Shown here in pieces: positions 9,109 to 18,452 of a DNA stretch of 64,000 nucleotides (positions are counted from its first letter, which is position 1; every line of letters starts with the position of its first letter). Below the pieces are notes generated by a model. That model ran no database searches. It had not been told where the DNA came from and saw only the letters and a list, made by a program, of their open reading frames with translations. Position numbers and translations under genes: made by a program. Source of the stretch: Microvirga pudoricolor (GTDB lineage Bacteria; Pseudomonadota; Alphaproteobacteria; Rhizobiales; Beijerinckiaceae); assembly GCF_016892705.1 (NCBI RefSeq), contig NZ_JAFEMB010000003.1, positions 289,501-353,500 on the forward strand. Direction: 5' to 3'.

Positions 9109-12100
9109 CTACTCGGCGGCCTGCAATGTCCGGCGGCGATCCATCTCCTGGAGGGCGCGGCGGTACTCGACCGGCATGACCTTCACGAACTTCGTCCGGT
9201 AGGAGGCCCAGTCGTCGAGGATCGCCTTGGCCTTGGCCGAGCCCGTATAGGTCAGGTGGTTCGTGAGCAGCTGGATCAGGCGCTCTTCGTCATGGCCTGA
9301 CATGTCGGCCATGAGGTCGATGCGTCCCTTGGTCTCCAGGTCGCCGCCATGATGGTGGATCCGCTGCATCAGGTCTTCCTCTTCCTCGACGGGTTCGAGG
9401 TCGACCATGGAGAGGTTGCAGCGCTGGGAGAACGTGCCGTCCTCGTCGAGCACGTAGGCGATGCCGCCCGACATACCCGCCGCGAAGTTGCGGCCCGTCT
9501 GGCCGATCACCACCACGAGGCCGCCGGTCATGTACTCGCAGCCGTGGTCGCCCGTGCCCTCCACCACCGCGATGGCGCCGGAATTGCGCACCGCGAAGCG
9601 CTCGCCCGCGACGCCGCGGAAATAGGCCTCGCCCGCGATCGCCCCGTACATCACCGTGTTGCCCACGATGATGGAGCGCTCCGGCACGGCTCTGGTGGCC
9701 CGCGACGGCTTGATGATGAGCTTGCCGCCGGACAGGCCTTTGCCGACATAGTCGTTGGCCTCGCCCTCGAGCGTCAGCGTCACGCCCGCCGCGAGCCAGG
9801 CCCCGAAGCTCTGGCCCGCGGTGCCGGTGAGGTTGACCGTGATGGTGTCGTCGGGGAGCCCCTCATGGCCGTAGCGCTTGGCCACCTCGCCGGACAGCAT
9901 GGCGCCCGCCGTGCGGTCGGCGCTGCGGATGGCCGCCTCGACGGTCACGGCCTCGCCGTTCTCGAGCGCCGGCATCGCCTGGGCGATGAAGCTGCGGTCC
10001 AGCACCTCGGCGATGGGATGCACCTGCCGCTCCACGTGGCGGGTGGCGATCTCCGGGCCGACGTCCGGCTTGTGGAAGATGCGCGAGAAGTCGAGGCCCT
10101 TCGCCTTCCAGTGGCTGATGGCGTCTTTCTTGTCGAGCAGGTCGGAGCGGCCGATGAGCTCGTCGACGGTCTTGAAACCCATCTCGGCCATCAGCTCGCG
10201 CACCTCCTCGGCCACGAAGAAGAAGTAGTTGATCACGTGCTCGGGCAGGCCCTTGAAGCGCTTGCGCAGCACAGGGTCCTGCGTGGCCACGCCCACCGGG
10301 CAGGTGTTCAGGTGGCACTTGCGCATCATGATGCAGCCCGCCGCGATCAGCGGAGCCGTGGAGAAACCGTACTCGTCCGCGCCGAGAAGCGCCGCGACGA
10401 CCACGTCGCGACCGGTGCGCAAACCGCCGTCGGCCTGAATGGCGACACGCCCGCGCAGGCGGTTCAGCACCAGGGTCTGCTGGGTCTCGGCGAGGCCGAT
10501 CTCCCAGGGCGAGCCCGCATGCTTCAGGGAGGTGAGGGGAGACGCGCCCGTGCCGCCCTCGAAGCCCGAGATCGTGATGTGATCGGCGCGCGCCTTGGCG
10601 ACACCCGCCGCAACCGTGCCGACGCCCACTTCCGAGACGAGCTTCACGGACACATCCGCATCCGGGTTCACGTTCTTCAGGTCGAAGATGAGCTGGGCTA
10701 GGTCCTCGATGGAATAGATGTCGTGGTGCGGCGGCGGCGAGATCAGGCCGACGCCGGGCGTCGAGTGACGCACGCGGGCGATCTTGGCGTCCACCTTGTG
10801 GCCCGGAAGCTGTCCGCCCTCGCCGGGCTTGGCGCCCTGCGCGACCTTGATCTGCATCATGTCGGCATTGACGAGATATTCCGTCGTCACGCCGAAGCGG
10901 CCGGAGGCCACCTGCTTGATGGCCGAACGCCTGGAGCGGCCGTCCGGCAGGGGCCGGAAGCGCTCGGGCTCCTCGCCGCCTTCGCCGGTGTTGGACTTGC
11001 CCCCGATGGTGTTCATGGCGATGGCGAGCGTCTCGTGCGCCTCGCGGGAGATCGACCCGAACGACATGGCGCCGGTCGAGAAGCGCTTCACGATCTCGGC
11101 GGCAGGCTCGACCTCGTCTAGCGCGATGGGCGCGTGCCCGATCTCTTCCGCGAGCTTGATGCGGAAGAGGCCACGGATCGTCTTGAGGCTGTTCTCCTGC
11201 TCGTTCACGAGGCGGGCATAGTCGCGGTAGCGGTCCCCCGCGTTGAGGCGCACCGCGTGCTGGAGCGTTGCCACCGTGTCGGTGTTCCAGGCATGAACCT
11301 CGCCGCGCTGCCGGAAGGCGTATTCGCCGCCGACATCGAGGGCGTTGCGGTAGATCGGCGAATCCCCGAAGGCGTCCTGGTGGCGGCGCACCGCCTCCTC
11401 GGCCACCTCGTCCATGCCGATTCCCTCGATGGTCGTCGCCGTGCCGAAGAAGTCCCGGTTCACGAAGTCGGACTTGAGGCCCACCGCGTCGAAGATCTGC
11501 GCGCCGCAATAGGATTGATAGGTCGAGATGCCCATCTTGGACATGACCTTGAGCAGGCCCTTGTCGATCGCCTTGATGTAGCGATAGACGATCTCCTCCT
11601 CATCCACCTCCGGCGGCATCTCGTCCTTCATGGAGAGCAGGGTCTCGAAGGCGAGATAAGGATTGATCGCCTCCGCGCCGTAGCCCGCCAGGCAGGCGAA
11701 GTGATGGATCTCGCGCGGCTCGCCGGACTCGACCACGAGGCCGACGGACGTGCGCAGGCCCTTGCGGATCAGGTAGTTGTGCACGGCCGCCGTGGCCAGC
11801 AGCGCCGGGATCGGAACCCGGTCGGGTCCCACCATGCGGTCGGTCAGGATGATGATGTTGTAGCCGCCGCGCACGGCCGCCTCGGCGCGGTCGCAGAGCC
11901 GGTCCAGCGCGCCGTCGAGGGCGCTGGCTCCGAGTTCGGCCGGGTAGGTGATGTCGAGGGTCTTGGTGTCGAAGCGGTCCTCGAAATGACCGATGCAGCG
12001 GATCTTCTCCAGGTCCTCGTTGGTGAGGATCGGCTGGCGCACCTCCAGCCGCTTGCGGCGCGAGGTGCCCTCCAGGTCCAGGATGTTCGGGCGCGGGCCG

Positions 12101-13833
12101 ATGAACGACACGAGGCTCATGACGAGCTCCTCGCGGATCGGGTCGATCGGCGGGTTCGTCACCTGGGCGAAGTTCTGCTTGAAATAGGTGTAGAGCAGCT
12201 TCGACTTGTCCGAGAGGGCGGAGATCGGCGTGTCCGATCCCATGGAGCCTACCGCCTCCTGGCCCGTGACGGCCATGGGCTGCATGAGAAGCTTCAGGTC
12301 TTCCTGGGTGTAGCCGAAAGCCTGCTGGCGATCGAGGAGCGACACGTCCGTGCGCGACTCGCGCGCCTGCACGGGCTTCAGGTCCTCCAGCACGATCTGG
12401 GTGCGGGCGAGCCATTCCTTGTAGGGGTGCGCCTGGGACAATTGCTGCTTCAGCTCGTCGTCGGAGACGATGCGGCCCTGCTCCAGGTCGATGAGGAGCA
12501 TCTTGCCGGGCTGGAGGCGCCACTTCTCGACGATCTTCTCCTCCGGGATCGGCAGCACGCCCATCTCGGAAGCCACGACCACGAGACCGTCGTCCGTGAC
12601 GAGGTAACGGGCCGGGCGCAGGCCGTTGCGGTCCAGCGTCGCGCCGATCTGGCGGCCGTCCGTGAAGCACACGGCGGCGGGTCCGTCCCAGGGCTCCATG
12701 AGGGCGGCGTGGTACTCGTAGAAGGCGCGCTGGCTCTCGTCCATGAGCGGGTTGCCGGCCCAGGCCTCCGGGATCAGCATCATCATGGCATGCGCCAGCG
12801 AGTAACCGCCCTGCACCAGGAATTCGAGGGCGTTGTCGAAGCACGCCGTGTCGGACTGGCCCTCGTACGAGATGGGCCAGAGCTTGGAGATGTCGTTGCC
12901 GAACAGCTCCGAGTCGACGGAGGCTTGGCGGGCCGCCATCCAGTTCACGTTGCCGCGCAGGGTGTTGATCTCGCCGTTATGGGCGACCATGCGGTAGGGA
13001 TGCGCGAGCTGCCAGGTCGGGAAGGTGTTGGTGGCGAAGCGCTGGTGCACGAGGGCGAGGGCGGATTCGAAGCGCGGGTCCTGCAGGTCGAGGTAGTAGC
13101 CGCCGAGCTGACGCACCAGAACCATGCCCTTGTAGACGATGGTGCGGGACGACAGGCTGACCGGATAATAGCCCGCCGTGCGCGGGTCCTTCAGGTTATA
13201 GACCGCGTTCGAGATGACCTTGCGGGCCAGGAACAGGTGGCGCTCGAAGGATTCCTGGTCCTCGCCCTTGCCCCTGCCGATGAAGATCTGGCGGTGCAGG
13301 GGCTCGGACGCCTTGATGGCGTCGCCGAGGTCGCTCGAATCCACCGGCACGTCGCGCCAGCCGAGAAAGGCCAAGCCCTCGTCGGCCACCGCCTTGGTGA
13401 CGATCTCCTCCACGAGCCGGAAGCCCTCCGGGTCGCGGGGCATGAACAGGTGTCCGACGCCGTACTCGCCGGGTTCGGGCAGCCAGATGCCGAGCTTGGC
13501 GCATTCGGCGGCGTAGAACTTGTGCGGAATCTGGACCAGGATGCCGCAGCCGTCGCCGCTCTTCGGGTCGGCCCCGACGGCCCCCCGGTGATCGAGATTC
13601 ATGAGGATCTGGAGGCCCTGCTCCACGATGGCGTGCGACTGGCGGTTCTTCATGTCGGCAATGAAGCCGACGCCGCACGAATCCTTCTCGTTGGCGGGGT
13701 TGTAGAGGCCCTGGGCGCGGGGAAAGGCGGGGTCGCGCATCACGGGCGACGTCCCGTCCGCGGCGGTCGTCCGGCTGGGGGCGGGAGGGGCCAGTGCTGA
13801 GCTGTCCGGTCCTGGGGTCGACACGTCGTTCAT
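9109..13833 (-). CDS. gltB: Glutamate synthase (NADPH) large subunit
   Basis: GltB carries the glutaminase and synthase sites of GOGAT, central to ammonium assimilation. The ~1,574-residue protein has an N-terminal propeptide ending before the nucleophile C53 ([10 protein letters not shown]), a class II amidotransferase domain (about 53-460), a central domain, an FMN- and Fe-S-binding synthase domain ([32 protein letters not shown]) and a C-terminal beta-helix domain rich in glycine. ATG 13833 is supported by a TGAGGA Shine-Dalgarno about seven bases upstream; an earlier in-frame start at 13974 adds 47 residues and lacks support. It heads the gltBD operon and has an unusually long upstream region with a promoter candidate at 14173-14201. 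Confidence 0.96.
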   Translation of the reverse strand: MNDVSTPGPDSSALAPPAPSRTTAADGTSPVMRDPAFPRAQGLYNPANEKDSCGVGFIADMKNRQSHAIVEQGLQILMNLDHRGAVGADPKSGDGCGILVQIPHKFYAAECAKLGIWLPEPGEYGVGHLFMPRDPEGFRLVEEIVTKAVADEGLAFLGWRDVPVDSSDLGDAIKASEPLHRQIFIGRGKGEDQESFERHLFLARKVISNAVYNLKDPRTAGYYPVSLSSRTIVYKGMVLVRQLGGYYLDLQDPRFESALALVHQRFATNTFPTWQLAHPYRMVAHNGEINTLRGNVNWMAARQASVDSELFGNDISKLWPISYEGQSDTACFDNALEFLVQGGYSLAHAMMMLIPEAWAGNPLMDESQRAFYEYHAALMEPWDGPAAVCFTDGRQIGATLDRNGLRPARYLVTDDGLVVVASEMGVLPIPEEKIVEKWRLQPGKMLLIDLEQGRIVSDDELKQQLSQAHPYKEWLARTQIVLEDLKPVQARESRTDVSLLDRQQAFGYTQEDLKLLMQPMAVTGQEAVGSMGSDTPISALSDKSKLLYTYFKQNFAQVTNPPIDPIREELVMSLVSFIGPRPNILDLEGTSRRKRLEVRQPILTNEDLEKIRCIGHFEDRFDTKTLDITYPAELGASALDGALDRLCDRAEAAVRGGYNIIILTDRMVGPDRVPIPALLATAAVHNYLIRKGLRTSVGLVVESGEPREIHHFACLAGYGAEAINPYLAFETLLSMKDEMPPEVDEEEIVYRYIKAIDKGLLKVMSKMGISTYQSYCGAQIFDAVGLKSDFVNRDFFGTATTIEGIGMDEVAEEAVRRHQDAFGDSPIYRNALDVGGEYAFRQRGEVHAWNTDTVATLQHAVRLNAGDRYRDYARLVNEQENSLKTIRGLFRIKLAEEIGHAPIALDEVEPAAEIVKRFSTGAMSFGSISREAHETLAIAMNTIGGKSNTGEGGEEPERFRPLPDGRSRRSAIKQVASGRFGVTTEYLVNADMMQIKVAQGAKPGEGGQLPGHKVDAKIARVRHSTPGVGLISPPPHHDIYSIEDLAQLIFDLKNVNPDADVSVKLVSEVGVGTVAAGVAKARADHITISGFEGGTGASPLTSLKHAGSPWEIGLAETQQTLVLNRLRGRVAIQADGGLRTGRDVVVAALLGADEYGFSTAPLIAAGCIMMRKCHLNTCPVGVATQDPVLRKRFKGLPEHVINYFFFVAEEVRELMAEMGFKTVDELIGRSDLLDKKDAISHWKAKGLDFSRIFHKPDVGPEIATRHVERQVHPIAEVLDRSFIAQAMPALENGEAVTVEAAIRSADRTAGAMLSGEVAKRYGHEGLPDDTITVNLTGTAGQSFGAWLAAGVTLTLEGEANDYVGKGLSGGKLIIKPSRATRAVPERSIIVGNTVMYGAIAGEAYFRGVAGERFAVRNSGAIAVVEGTGDHGCEYMTGGLVVVIGQTGRNFAAGMSGGIAYVLDEDGTFSQRCNLSMVDLEPVEEEEDLMQRIHHHGGDLETKGRIDLMADMSGHDEERLIQLLTNHLTYTGSAKAKAILDDWASYRTKFVKVMPVEYRRALQEMDRRRTLQAAE

Positions 13834-14006
13834 CGCAATCCTCACATCCGCTCGCACAATCGTCGTCTCTCTGGGGGCCGGGCTGCCGGATGAAGGGTTC
13901 GTCCGGATGCCCGCCCGCGTCTTGCGTCGTTCCGAGGCTGTGGGTCCGTTCGAGAGCCCGCACCTCGCGGGCATCCCAGGCTGAGTTCAGCCGCAGAAAG
14001 CCCGGC

Positions 14007-14027
14007 CCGCCCGCGTTTTGCGGGCGG
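14007..14027 (-). promoter_or_regulatory. GC-rich hairpin in the gltB leader
   Basis: An 8-bp perfect stem (14007-14014 with 14020-14027) with a 5-base loop lies between the gltB promoter candidate and the gltB start. A second small inverted repeat, GGACAG/CTGTCC, lies at 14111-14127. The roughly 490 bases 13834-14326 contain no convincing gene; they hold these hairpins, the gltB promoter candidate and the start region of the threonine aldolase gene. A role in attenuation is only a suggestion, as no U-run follows the stem. Confidence 0.4.
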
Positions 14028-14172
14028 CGAATTTGGTATCTCGTTTCGTTCGCGTCAGGCGAAGCATCAAGATAAACCTCGGGCGAAGGGCGCGCACCGG
14101 CGCCCAAAAGGGACAGCAAGACTGTCCTAACCGAGGGGACGTTGCCAGACTTCCCGCCCTCGTTCAAGAGGG

Positions 14173-14201
14173 ATTAGAAAGATTTTAGACAAAAGTTTCA
14201 A
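14173..14201 (-). promoter_or_regulatory. Sigma-70-type promoter candidate for gltBD
   Basis: On the minus strand TTGAAA (14196-14201) is followed after exactly 17 bases by TCTAAT (14173-14178), five of six matches to each consensus. Transcription would begin near 14165, giving a leader of about 330 bases before the gltB ATG at 13833. The surrounding DNA is AT-rich compared with the neighbouring genes. Confidence 0.55.
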
Positions 14202-14326
14202 GTGTGGCATACGCAGCGCAATCAACGCGATGTTTCCGCTCGAATTCCTGAAAGGCTTCACCGAAGGGTCAATAGTCTTGACATGAATGGCGGGATGGTG
14301 CGGGTTCCGGCGTTCAGGAGACACAG

Positions 14327-15403
14327 ATGAACTTTGGAAGCGACAACATCGTGGGGGCCAGTGCTCCTGTTCTCGAGGCCATCGCCCGGCACAACGGCGG
14401 CGCCATGGCGGCCTATGGCAACGACGACCTCACCAAGAGCGTCAAGGCGAGCTTCGCGAACATCTTCGAGAGAGATGTGCAGGTCTTCTTCGTCACGACG
14501 GGAACGGCCGCCAACGCCTTGGCCCTCGCATCCGCCGTGCCGCCCTGGGGCCTGTGCGTCTGTCACAGGGAGGCGCATGTTATCGACGACGAGTGCGGAG
14601 CGCCCGAATTTTTCATGCATGGGGCCAAGCTGTCCGGGCTGCCGGTGGTCGGGTCCAAGCTGGAGGCGAGGGATGTGGCAGCCTACCTGAAGGGCCTGCC
14701 CAAGGCCGTGAAGCAGATGCCCCCGAAGGCCCTGTCGATCTCCCAGGCGACCGAGTCCGGAACGGTGTACGGTCTGGCCGAGCTGTCGGCTCTCGGAGAG
14801 GTCTGCCGGACGGGTGGCTTGAGCCTTCACATGGACGGCGCCCGCTTCGCCAACGCGCTCGTGAGCCTCGGCTGCACCCCGGCCGAGATGACGTGGAAAA
14901 GCGGTGTCGACATCCTGTCCTTCGGGGCCACCAAGAACGGCTGCCTGATGGCGGAGGCCATCGTGGTCTTCAACACGGCCCTGGCGGATGCCCTCGACTA
15001 CCGCTGCAAGCGCGCCGGTCAGATCATCTCCAAGGGCCGCCTCATCGCGTCTCAGTTCGAGGGATACCTCGCGGGAGACCATTGGCTCGCCAATGCCCGC
15101 CACGCCAACGCGCTGGCCAAGCGCCTCTCGCACGGGCTCGCACGGCTGCCGGGCGTGCGCATCGCCTGGCCGACCGAAGCGAACGAAGTCTTCCCGATCA
15201 TTCCCGCCGCGATGGACCGTGCCCTGCGCGAAGCGGGCGCTCACTACATGTCGTGGACCGATCTCAGCCTCGATCGGCAGGAATCCGTCGCCGATGACGA
15301 AAGTTTGATCCGGCTCGTCGTTTCCTTCGCGACCGAGGAGACGCAGGTGGATCGCCTCTTGGAGATCGCCTCAGCCGCGGTGTCCCGTCAGGCTGCGGAG
15401 TGA
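14327..15403 (+). CDS. ltaE: Low-specificity L-threonine aldolase
   Basis: This PLP enzyme cleaves L-threonine or L-allo-threonine to glycine and acetaldehyde. The 358-residue protein has the fold-type I layout of the family: MNFGSDNIVGASAPVLEAI at the start, FFVTTGTAANALAL near the cofactor phosphate site, HREAHVIDDE (the aromatic-stacking His region), LHMDGARFANA (the Asp that binds the pyridine nitrogen) and the Schiff-base lysine K203 in LSFGATKNGC. A GGAG Shine-Dalgarno lies about seven bases before ATG 14327. It is a single-gene unit that ends at a strong bidirectional terminator. Substrate stereospecificity cannot be read from sequence. Confidence 0.92.
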   Translation: MNFGSDNIVGASAPVLEAIARHNGGAMAAYGNDDLTKSVKASFANIFERDVQVFFVTTGTAANALALASAVPPWGLCVCHREAHVIDDECGAPEFFMHGAKLSGLPVVGSKLEARDVAAYLKGLPKAVKQMPPKALSISQATESGTVYGLAELSALGEVCRTGGLSLHMDGARFANALVSLGCTPAEMTWKSGVDILSFGATKNGCLMAEAIVVFNTALADALDYRCKRAGQIISKGRLIASQFEGYLAGDHWLANARHANALAKRLSHGLARLPGVRIAWPTEANEVFPIIPAAMDRALREAGAHYMSWTDLSLDRQESVADDESLIRLVVSFATEETQVDRLLEIASAAVSRQAAE

Positions 15404-15520
15404 ACCGTTCAGCAATCTGCCCTAACGGCGCCGCAATTGGGCTGGATCTATAGGTTCAAGACCGTTGACCAGAGGTGATGTCCAACGCCTCCTGGACCAG
15501 GAAAAGCACCAATAACAAAA

Positions 15521-15553
15521 AAGCGCCCCGGCCAAACCGGGGCGCTTCTTTTT
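15521..15553. terminator. Bidirectional rho-independent terminator
   Basis: An 11-bp perfect stem (15521-15531 with 15537-15547, loop CCAAA) is followed by a C and six T on the plus strand and preceded by six A, so it works in both directions. It separates the convergent threonine aldolase and hsp20 genes. Confidence 0.93.
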
Positions 15554-15577
15554 TAAGCCGAGCGACACAGCGGCGCG

Positions 15578-16051
15578 TTAGGCGGCCTGCTTGGTCTCGG
15601 AGGTGGCTTCGATGGTCCGGGGAGCGCCGTTGGTGGCGATCGGGATCAGCTTCGGCTTCTTGGCCTCGGGGATCTCGCGGACGAGGTCGAGGTGCAGGAG
15701 GCCGTTCTCGAGCTTGGCGCCATTGACCTGGACGCCGTCGGCCAGCTGGAAGCGGCGCTCGAAGGTGCGGGCCGCGATGCCCTGATAGAGGACATCGGAC
15801 TTACGCTCGTCCTGAGCCTTCCGCTCGCCGCGTACGGAGAGGGTATTCTCCTTCACCTCAATGGTGAGATCCTGGTCGGTGAAACCGGCGACGGCAATGG
15901 AGATGCGGTACGCATTCTCGCCCGTGCGCTCGATGTTGTAAGGGGGGTAGCTCGGAGCACCTTCGACGCTGACGAGCTGGTCGAGCATCGAAAACAGACG
16001 GTCGAAACCGACGGTGTTGCGGTACAGGGGAGCAAGATCGAACTGACGCAT
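15578..16051 (-). CDS. Hsp20 small heat shock protein (IbpA-like)
   Basis: A 157-residue ATP-independent holdase that binds unfolding proteins during heat stress. It has a short N-terminal arm (MRQFDLAPLYRNTVGFDRLF), an alpha-crystallin domain (about 37-130; PPYNIERTGENAYRISIAVA and IAARTFERRFQLADGV, with the ENGLLHLDL strand) and a C-terminal extension with a PKLIPI motif (I-x-I-type anchor). This is the class A/IbpA-like form of rhizobia. The Shine-Dalgarno AGGAAGG, eight bases before ATG 16051, is buried in a ROSE-type hairpin, and a heat-shock-type promoter lies upstream, so both transcription and translation should respond to temperature. Confidence 0.94.
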   Translation of the reverse strand: MRQFDLAPLYRNTVGFDRLFSMLDQLVSVEGAPSYPPYNIERTGENAYRISIAVAGFTDQDLTIEVKENTLSVRGERKAQDERKSDVLYQGIAARTFERRFQLADGVQVNGAKLENGLLHLDLVREIPEAKKPKLIPIATNGAPRTIEATSETKQAA

Positions 16052-16052
16052 G

Positions 16053-16138
16053 GCATATCCTTCCTAGAAGCGACATACAGTTGCGTGATCCGCCGCTTAT
16101 GGGCCGGATCACAGGGGGTGCCGCCATCGTGGCCGGCA
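16053..16138 (-). promoter_or_regulatory. ROSE-type RNA thermometer in the hsp20 5' UTR
   Basis: Three consecutive hairpins can be drawn on the minus strand: 16119-16138 (TGCCGCC/GGCCGGCA type), 16085-16112 (8-bp perfect stem GTGATCCG/CGGATCAC) and 16053-16078. The last pairs the Shine-Dalgarno AGGAAGG with an upstream strand containing UCGCU, which is the conserved U(U/C)GCU of ROSE elements, leaving the diagnostic bulged G. The helix reads G-C, U-G, A-U, U-A, G-U, U-A, C-G, bulged G, then CUUC/GAAG closing a UAG loop. Size, position and three-hairpin layout all fit ROSE. Confidence 0.85.
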
Positions 16139-16145
16139 CGGTTTT

Positions 16146-16175
16146 GAGGTGGGAACGGCCCAAAGCCTTGTCAAG
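16146..16175 (-). promoter_or_regulatory. Heat-shock (RpoH-type) promoter candidate for hsp20
   Basis: On the minus strand CTTGACA (16169-16175) is followed after 17 bases by CACCTC (16146-16151) within CCCACCTC. The -35 fits RpoH and also sigma-70; the C-rich -10 points to RpoH. Transcription from near 16140 would give an ~88-base leader that exactly covers the ROSE hairpins. Confidence 0.5.
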
Positions 16176-16264
16176 GCGGAAACACCCCTTGCGGCGCCAG
16201 AAAAAACACGCCCTATAAAGGGGGTTCAGCCGGATGGTCGGCAGCCGTTCGCAAGGGCCCGCGC

Positions 16265-17323
16265 GTGCAGTTTTTCCCCACCTCCGACAACCCGGTTCCG
16301 GGAGATCCGGTCCTCCAGGCCGTCACCACCAAGGACAGGCTCACCTTGCGCGCCGCCTATTGGATGCCGGAGGGCGAACCGCGGGGCACCGTCTGCCTTC
16401 TGCAGGGGCGGGCGGAGTGGATCGAGAAGTACTTCGAGGTCGTGGGCGAGCTCCTCGAGCGGGGCTTTGCCGTGGTGGCCTTCGATTGGCGCGGCCAGGG
16501 CCTGTCGAGCCGGCAGGTGCGCAACGCCCGCAAGGGGCATGTGCGCCGCTTCGCGGATTACAGGCTCGACCTCGAAGCCGTGAGGGATCAGATCCTGGTG
16601 CCGCACATGCCGGAACCGCATTTCGGCCTGGCCCATTCCATGGGCGGGGCCGTCGCGCTGAGCGCCGCCTATGAGAGCTGGCTCCCGTTCCGACGGCTCG
16701 TCACCACCACGCCGATGATCGCCCTGTGCATCATCAAGCACCTGCGGCTGGCGGCCTTCTCGGCCCGGTTCCTGAAGTGGCTCGGGCTCGGCCGGATGTT
16801 CGTGCCCGGCGGGGGCGAGACCTCGATCTCCGCGAAGCCCTTCACGGGCAACCGCCTCACGAGCGATCCGGTCCGGTACGCCCGCAATGCCGGGTCCGCC
16901 ATGGCGGTGGGAGCGGGGGCGGTTGGGGCCCCAACGGTGGCTTGGCTCGACTCCGCTTTCCGCTTCATGAAGCGCTTCCTCGATCCGCGCTATGCCTTGA
17001 AGATCCGGTTGCCGACCCTGATCGTGGCGGCGGGGGCCGATCCGGTCTGCGCCACGCCCGCCACCGAGCGGTTCGCCGCGCGCCTCAAGGCCGGGCACGC
17101 CCTCGTCATTCCGGGCGCGCGCCATGAGATCATGATGGAGCGGGATGCGATCCGCCAGGATTTCTGGGCCGCCTTCGACGCCTTCATCCCCGGCACGCCC
17201 GACACGGCGTTCGGGGACGCGCTCGATCCGGTGATCGTGGTGCAATCTCTCGCTGAAGACGAACGTCCGCGTGTCGCGCCGGAGGACATTCGCCTACCAA
17301 GAGCGACCGTCGATTCAGCCTAG
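16265..17323 (+). CDS. Alpha/beta hydrolase, lysophospholipase (PldB)-like
   Basis: A 352-residue alpha/beta hydrolase resembling lysophospholipase L2/monoacylglycerol lipases. It shows the cap-less N-terminal strand region (GTVCLLQGRAEWIEKYFEVV), the conserved FDWRGQGLSSR motif, the nucleophile elbow AHSMGG with S125, a probable acid near GADPVCA and the catalytic His in IPGARHEIMME. No signal peptide is seen, so a cytoplasmic or inner-leaflet enzyme is likely. The start is GTG 16265 with AAGGG ten bases upstream; this is the weakest part of the call. Its TAG stop interlocks with the stop of hisN on the other strand in a CTAG. The natural substrate is unknown. Confidence 0.82.
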   Translation: MQFFPTSDNPVPGDPVLQAVTTKDRLTLRAAYWMPEGEPRGTVCLLQGRAEWIEKYFEVVGELLERGFAVVAFDWRGQGLSSRQVRNARKGHVRRFADYRLDLEAVRDQILVPHMPEPHFGLAHSMGGAVALSAAYESWLPFRRLVTTTPMIALCIIKHLRLAAFSARFLKWLGLGRMFVPGGGETSISAKPFTGNRLTSDPVRYARNAGSAMAVGAGAVGAPTVAWLDSAFRFMKRFLDPRYALKIRLPTLIVAAGADPVCATPATERFAARLKAGHALVIPGARHEIMMERDAIRQDFWAAFDAFIPGTPDTAFGDALDPVIVVQSLAEDERPRVAPEDIRLPRATVDSA

Positions 17324-18102
17324 CGGCTCAAAAGCTCGACAGCGGCGGCGTGGACGCGCCTGTCGCCCGCCGCCACGATGCGCCCGCCTTCGGCCGCCGA
17401 CCCGCCGTCCCACGCGGTGACGATCCCCCCCGCGCCCTCGATGATCGGGATCAGGGCGACGATGTCGTAGGGCTTGAGGCCCGATTCGATCACCAGGTCG
17501 ATATGGCCGGCCGCCAGCATGCAATAGGCATAGCAATCACAGCCGTAGCGAGCCAGCCGGGCCACGCTTTCGACCCGGTCATAGGCGCGCAGTTCGTCGC
17601 CTTCGAAGATCCGGGGGCTCGTGGTGGAGATCACGGCGTCCTTGAGGGAGGCGCAGCGGCGGGTCATCAGCTTGCGCTCGCCGCCGGGGCCCCGATAGGT
17701 GGCGCTGCCGCCGTCGCCGAAGAAGCGCTCGCCCGTGAAGGGCTGGTGCATCATGCCATAGGCCGGGCGGCCGTTGCGGTTGAGGCCGATGAGGGTGCCC
17801 CAGGTGGGCAGCCCGGCAATGAAGGCGCGGGTGCCGTCGATGGGATCGAGCACCCACACATATTCGGCGTCGGTCCGCTCGGCCCCGAACTCCTCGCCCA
17901 GGATGCCATGGGTCGGGAAGCTGCGCTTGATGAGCTGGCGCATGGTCGCCTCGGAGGCCCGGTCGGCTTCCGTCACGGGATCGAAGGCCCCGCCCCGGGA
18001 TTTGTCCTCGGTGGCGATGGCGGTTCGGAAGAAGGGGAGGATCGCCTGGCCCGATGAGGTCGCCAGCTCGTTGACGAAATGCGTAAAATCGATGGGCTTC
18101 AT
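17320..18102 (-). CDS. hisN: Histidinol-phosphatase, inositol monophosphatase family
   Basis: This 260-residue Mg2+-dependent phosphatase belongs to the inositol monophosphatase superfamily; alphaproteobacterial members of this type dephosphorylate histidinol phosphate in histidine synthesis. Motifs: metal-ligating GEEFG (E70/E71), DPIDGTRAF (86-94) and the C-terminal KPYDIVALIPIIEGAGG. ATG 18102 gives the normal family length; the frame is open far upstream but without a coherent protein. The superfamily also includes SuhB/IMPase and CysQ, so the HisN substrate is inference. Divergently upstream lies a suhB/MmgR-type sRNA gene, a placement that fits this RNA family. Confidence 0.85.
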   Translation of the reverse strand: MKPIDFTHFVNELATSSGQAILPFFRTAIATEDKSRGGAFDPVTEADRASEATMRQLIKRSFPTHGILGEEFGAERTDAEYVWVLDPIDGTRAFIAGLPTWGTLIGLNRNGRPAYGMMHQPFTGERFFGDGGSATYRGPGGERKLMTRRCASLKDAVISTTSPRIFEGDELRAYDRVESVARLARYGCDCYAYCMLAAGHIDLVIESGLKPYDIVALIPIIEGAGGIVTAWDGGSAAEGGRIVAAGDRRVHAAAVELLSR

Positions 18103-18304
18103 GAAGGCGGTCCTGCTCGTGTCCGAGGGCTCGGATGTCGCGACGCTTTTAGCCGCCAGCCGCTCCTCCGGAAACCGGGTTTTGAAATGATGTTGTCGTT
18201 TTTCGGCCTCTGTGGTTTCGAAACATGACGTGGAGGGGCGTCCAACTATCCGTTTATTCGCGGTCTGGCATGCGCGACTTGCATGCGCGAGGCTTCGAAA
18301 GTTC

Positions 18305-18332
18305 TTGAATATTGTGCAGCGCACTGTATATT
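18305..18332 (+). promoter_or_regulatory. Promoter of the suhB/MmgR-type sRNA
   Basis: TTGAAT (18305-18310) is followed after 16 bases by TATATT (18327-18332). A 7-bp inverted repeat (CGCACTG 18320-18326, CAGTGCG 18336-18342) flanks the -10 box and could be an operator. The start would be near 18339, fitting the size of the RNA downstream. Confidence 0.6.
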
Positions 18333-18338
18333 TTGCAG

Positions 18339-18427
18339 TGCGATATGGCGATGGCGTCGCTCTATCGCAGCCCTTCTTGGGCGTTTCCTCCCTAAACTTC
18401 GGGCCGCTGGCAACAGCGGCCTTTTTT
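18339..18427 (+). ncRNA. Small RNA of the suhB/MmgR (alpha-r8) type
   Basis: About 89 bases. The 3' half shows a small hairpin (GCCC-TTCTT-GGGC, 18370-18382), the single-stranded decamer TTTCCTCCCT (18384-18393) and a strong terminator. That decamer, followed by a GC-rich terminator hairpin, is the hallmark of the alphaproteobacterial suhB family that includes Sinorhizobium MmgR. The family is named for its position beside suhB-like inositol-monophosphatase genes, and hisN of that superfamily starts 237 bases away divergently. A CU-rich loop could bind Shine-Dalgarno sequences; MmgR has been linked to polyhydroxybutyrate control in S. meliloti. Targets here are unknown. The exact 5' end is inferred from the promoter. 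Confidence 0.8.
18402..18427 (+). terminator. Rho-independent terminator of the sRNA
   Basis: An 8-bp perfect stem GGCCGCTG/CAGCGGCC with a GCAA tetraloop is followed by six T. No plus-strand protein gene precedes it, which is what drew attention to the sRNA. The 350 bases between the two flanking minus-strand genes (18103-18452) are otherwise promoter and leader DNA. Confidence 0.93.
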
Positions 18428-18452
18428 CTTGTCCGCTCCCGGTGGGTTCGTC

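Noticed and set aside
11134..13800. A long open frame (about 890 codons) on the plus strand opposite gltB
   Set aside because: Its translation is rich in Arg, His, Val and Asp in the way expected of the antisense frame of a GC-rich gene, shows no domain, and lies wholly within the certain gltB gene.
14278..14283. TTGACA upstream of the threonine aldolase gene as a promoter
   Set aside because: No acceptable -10 box lies 16-18 bases downstream; the sequence there is GC-rich. The promoter of this gene is left unassigned.
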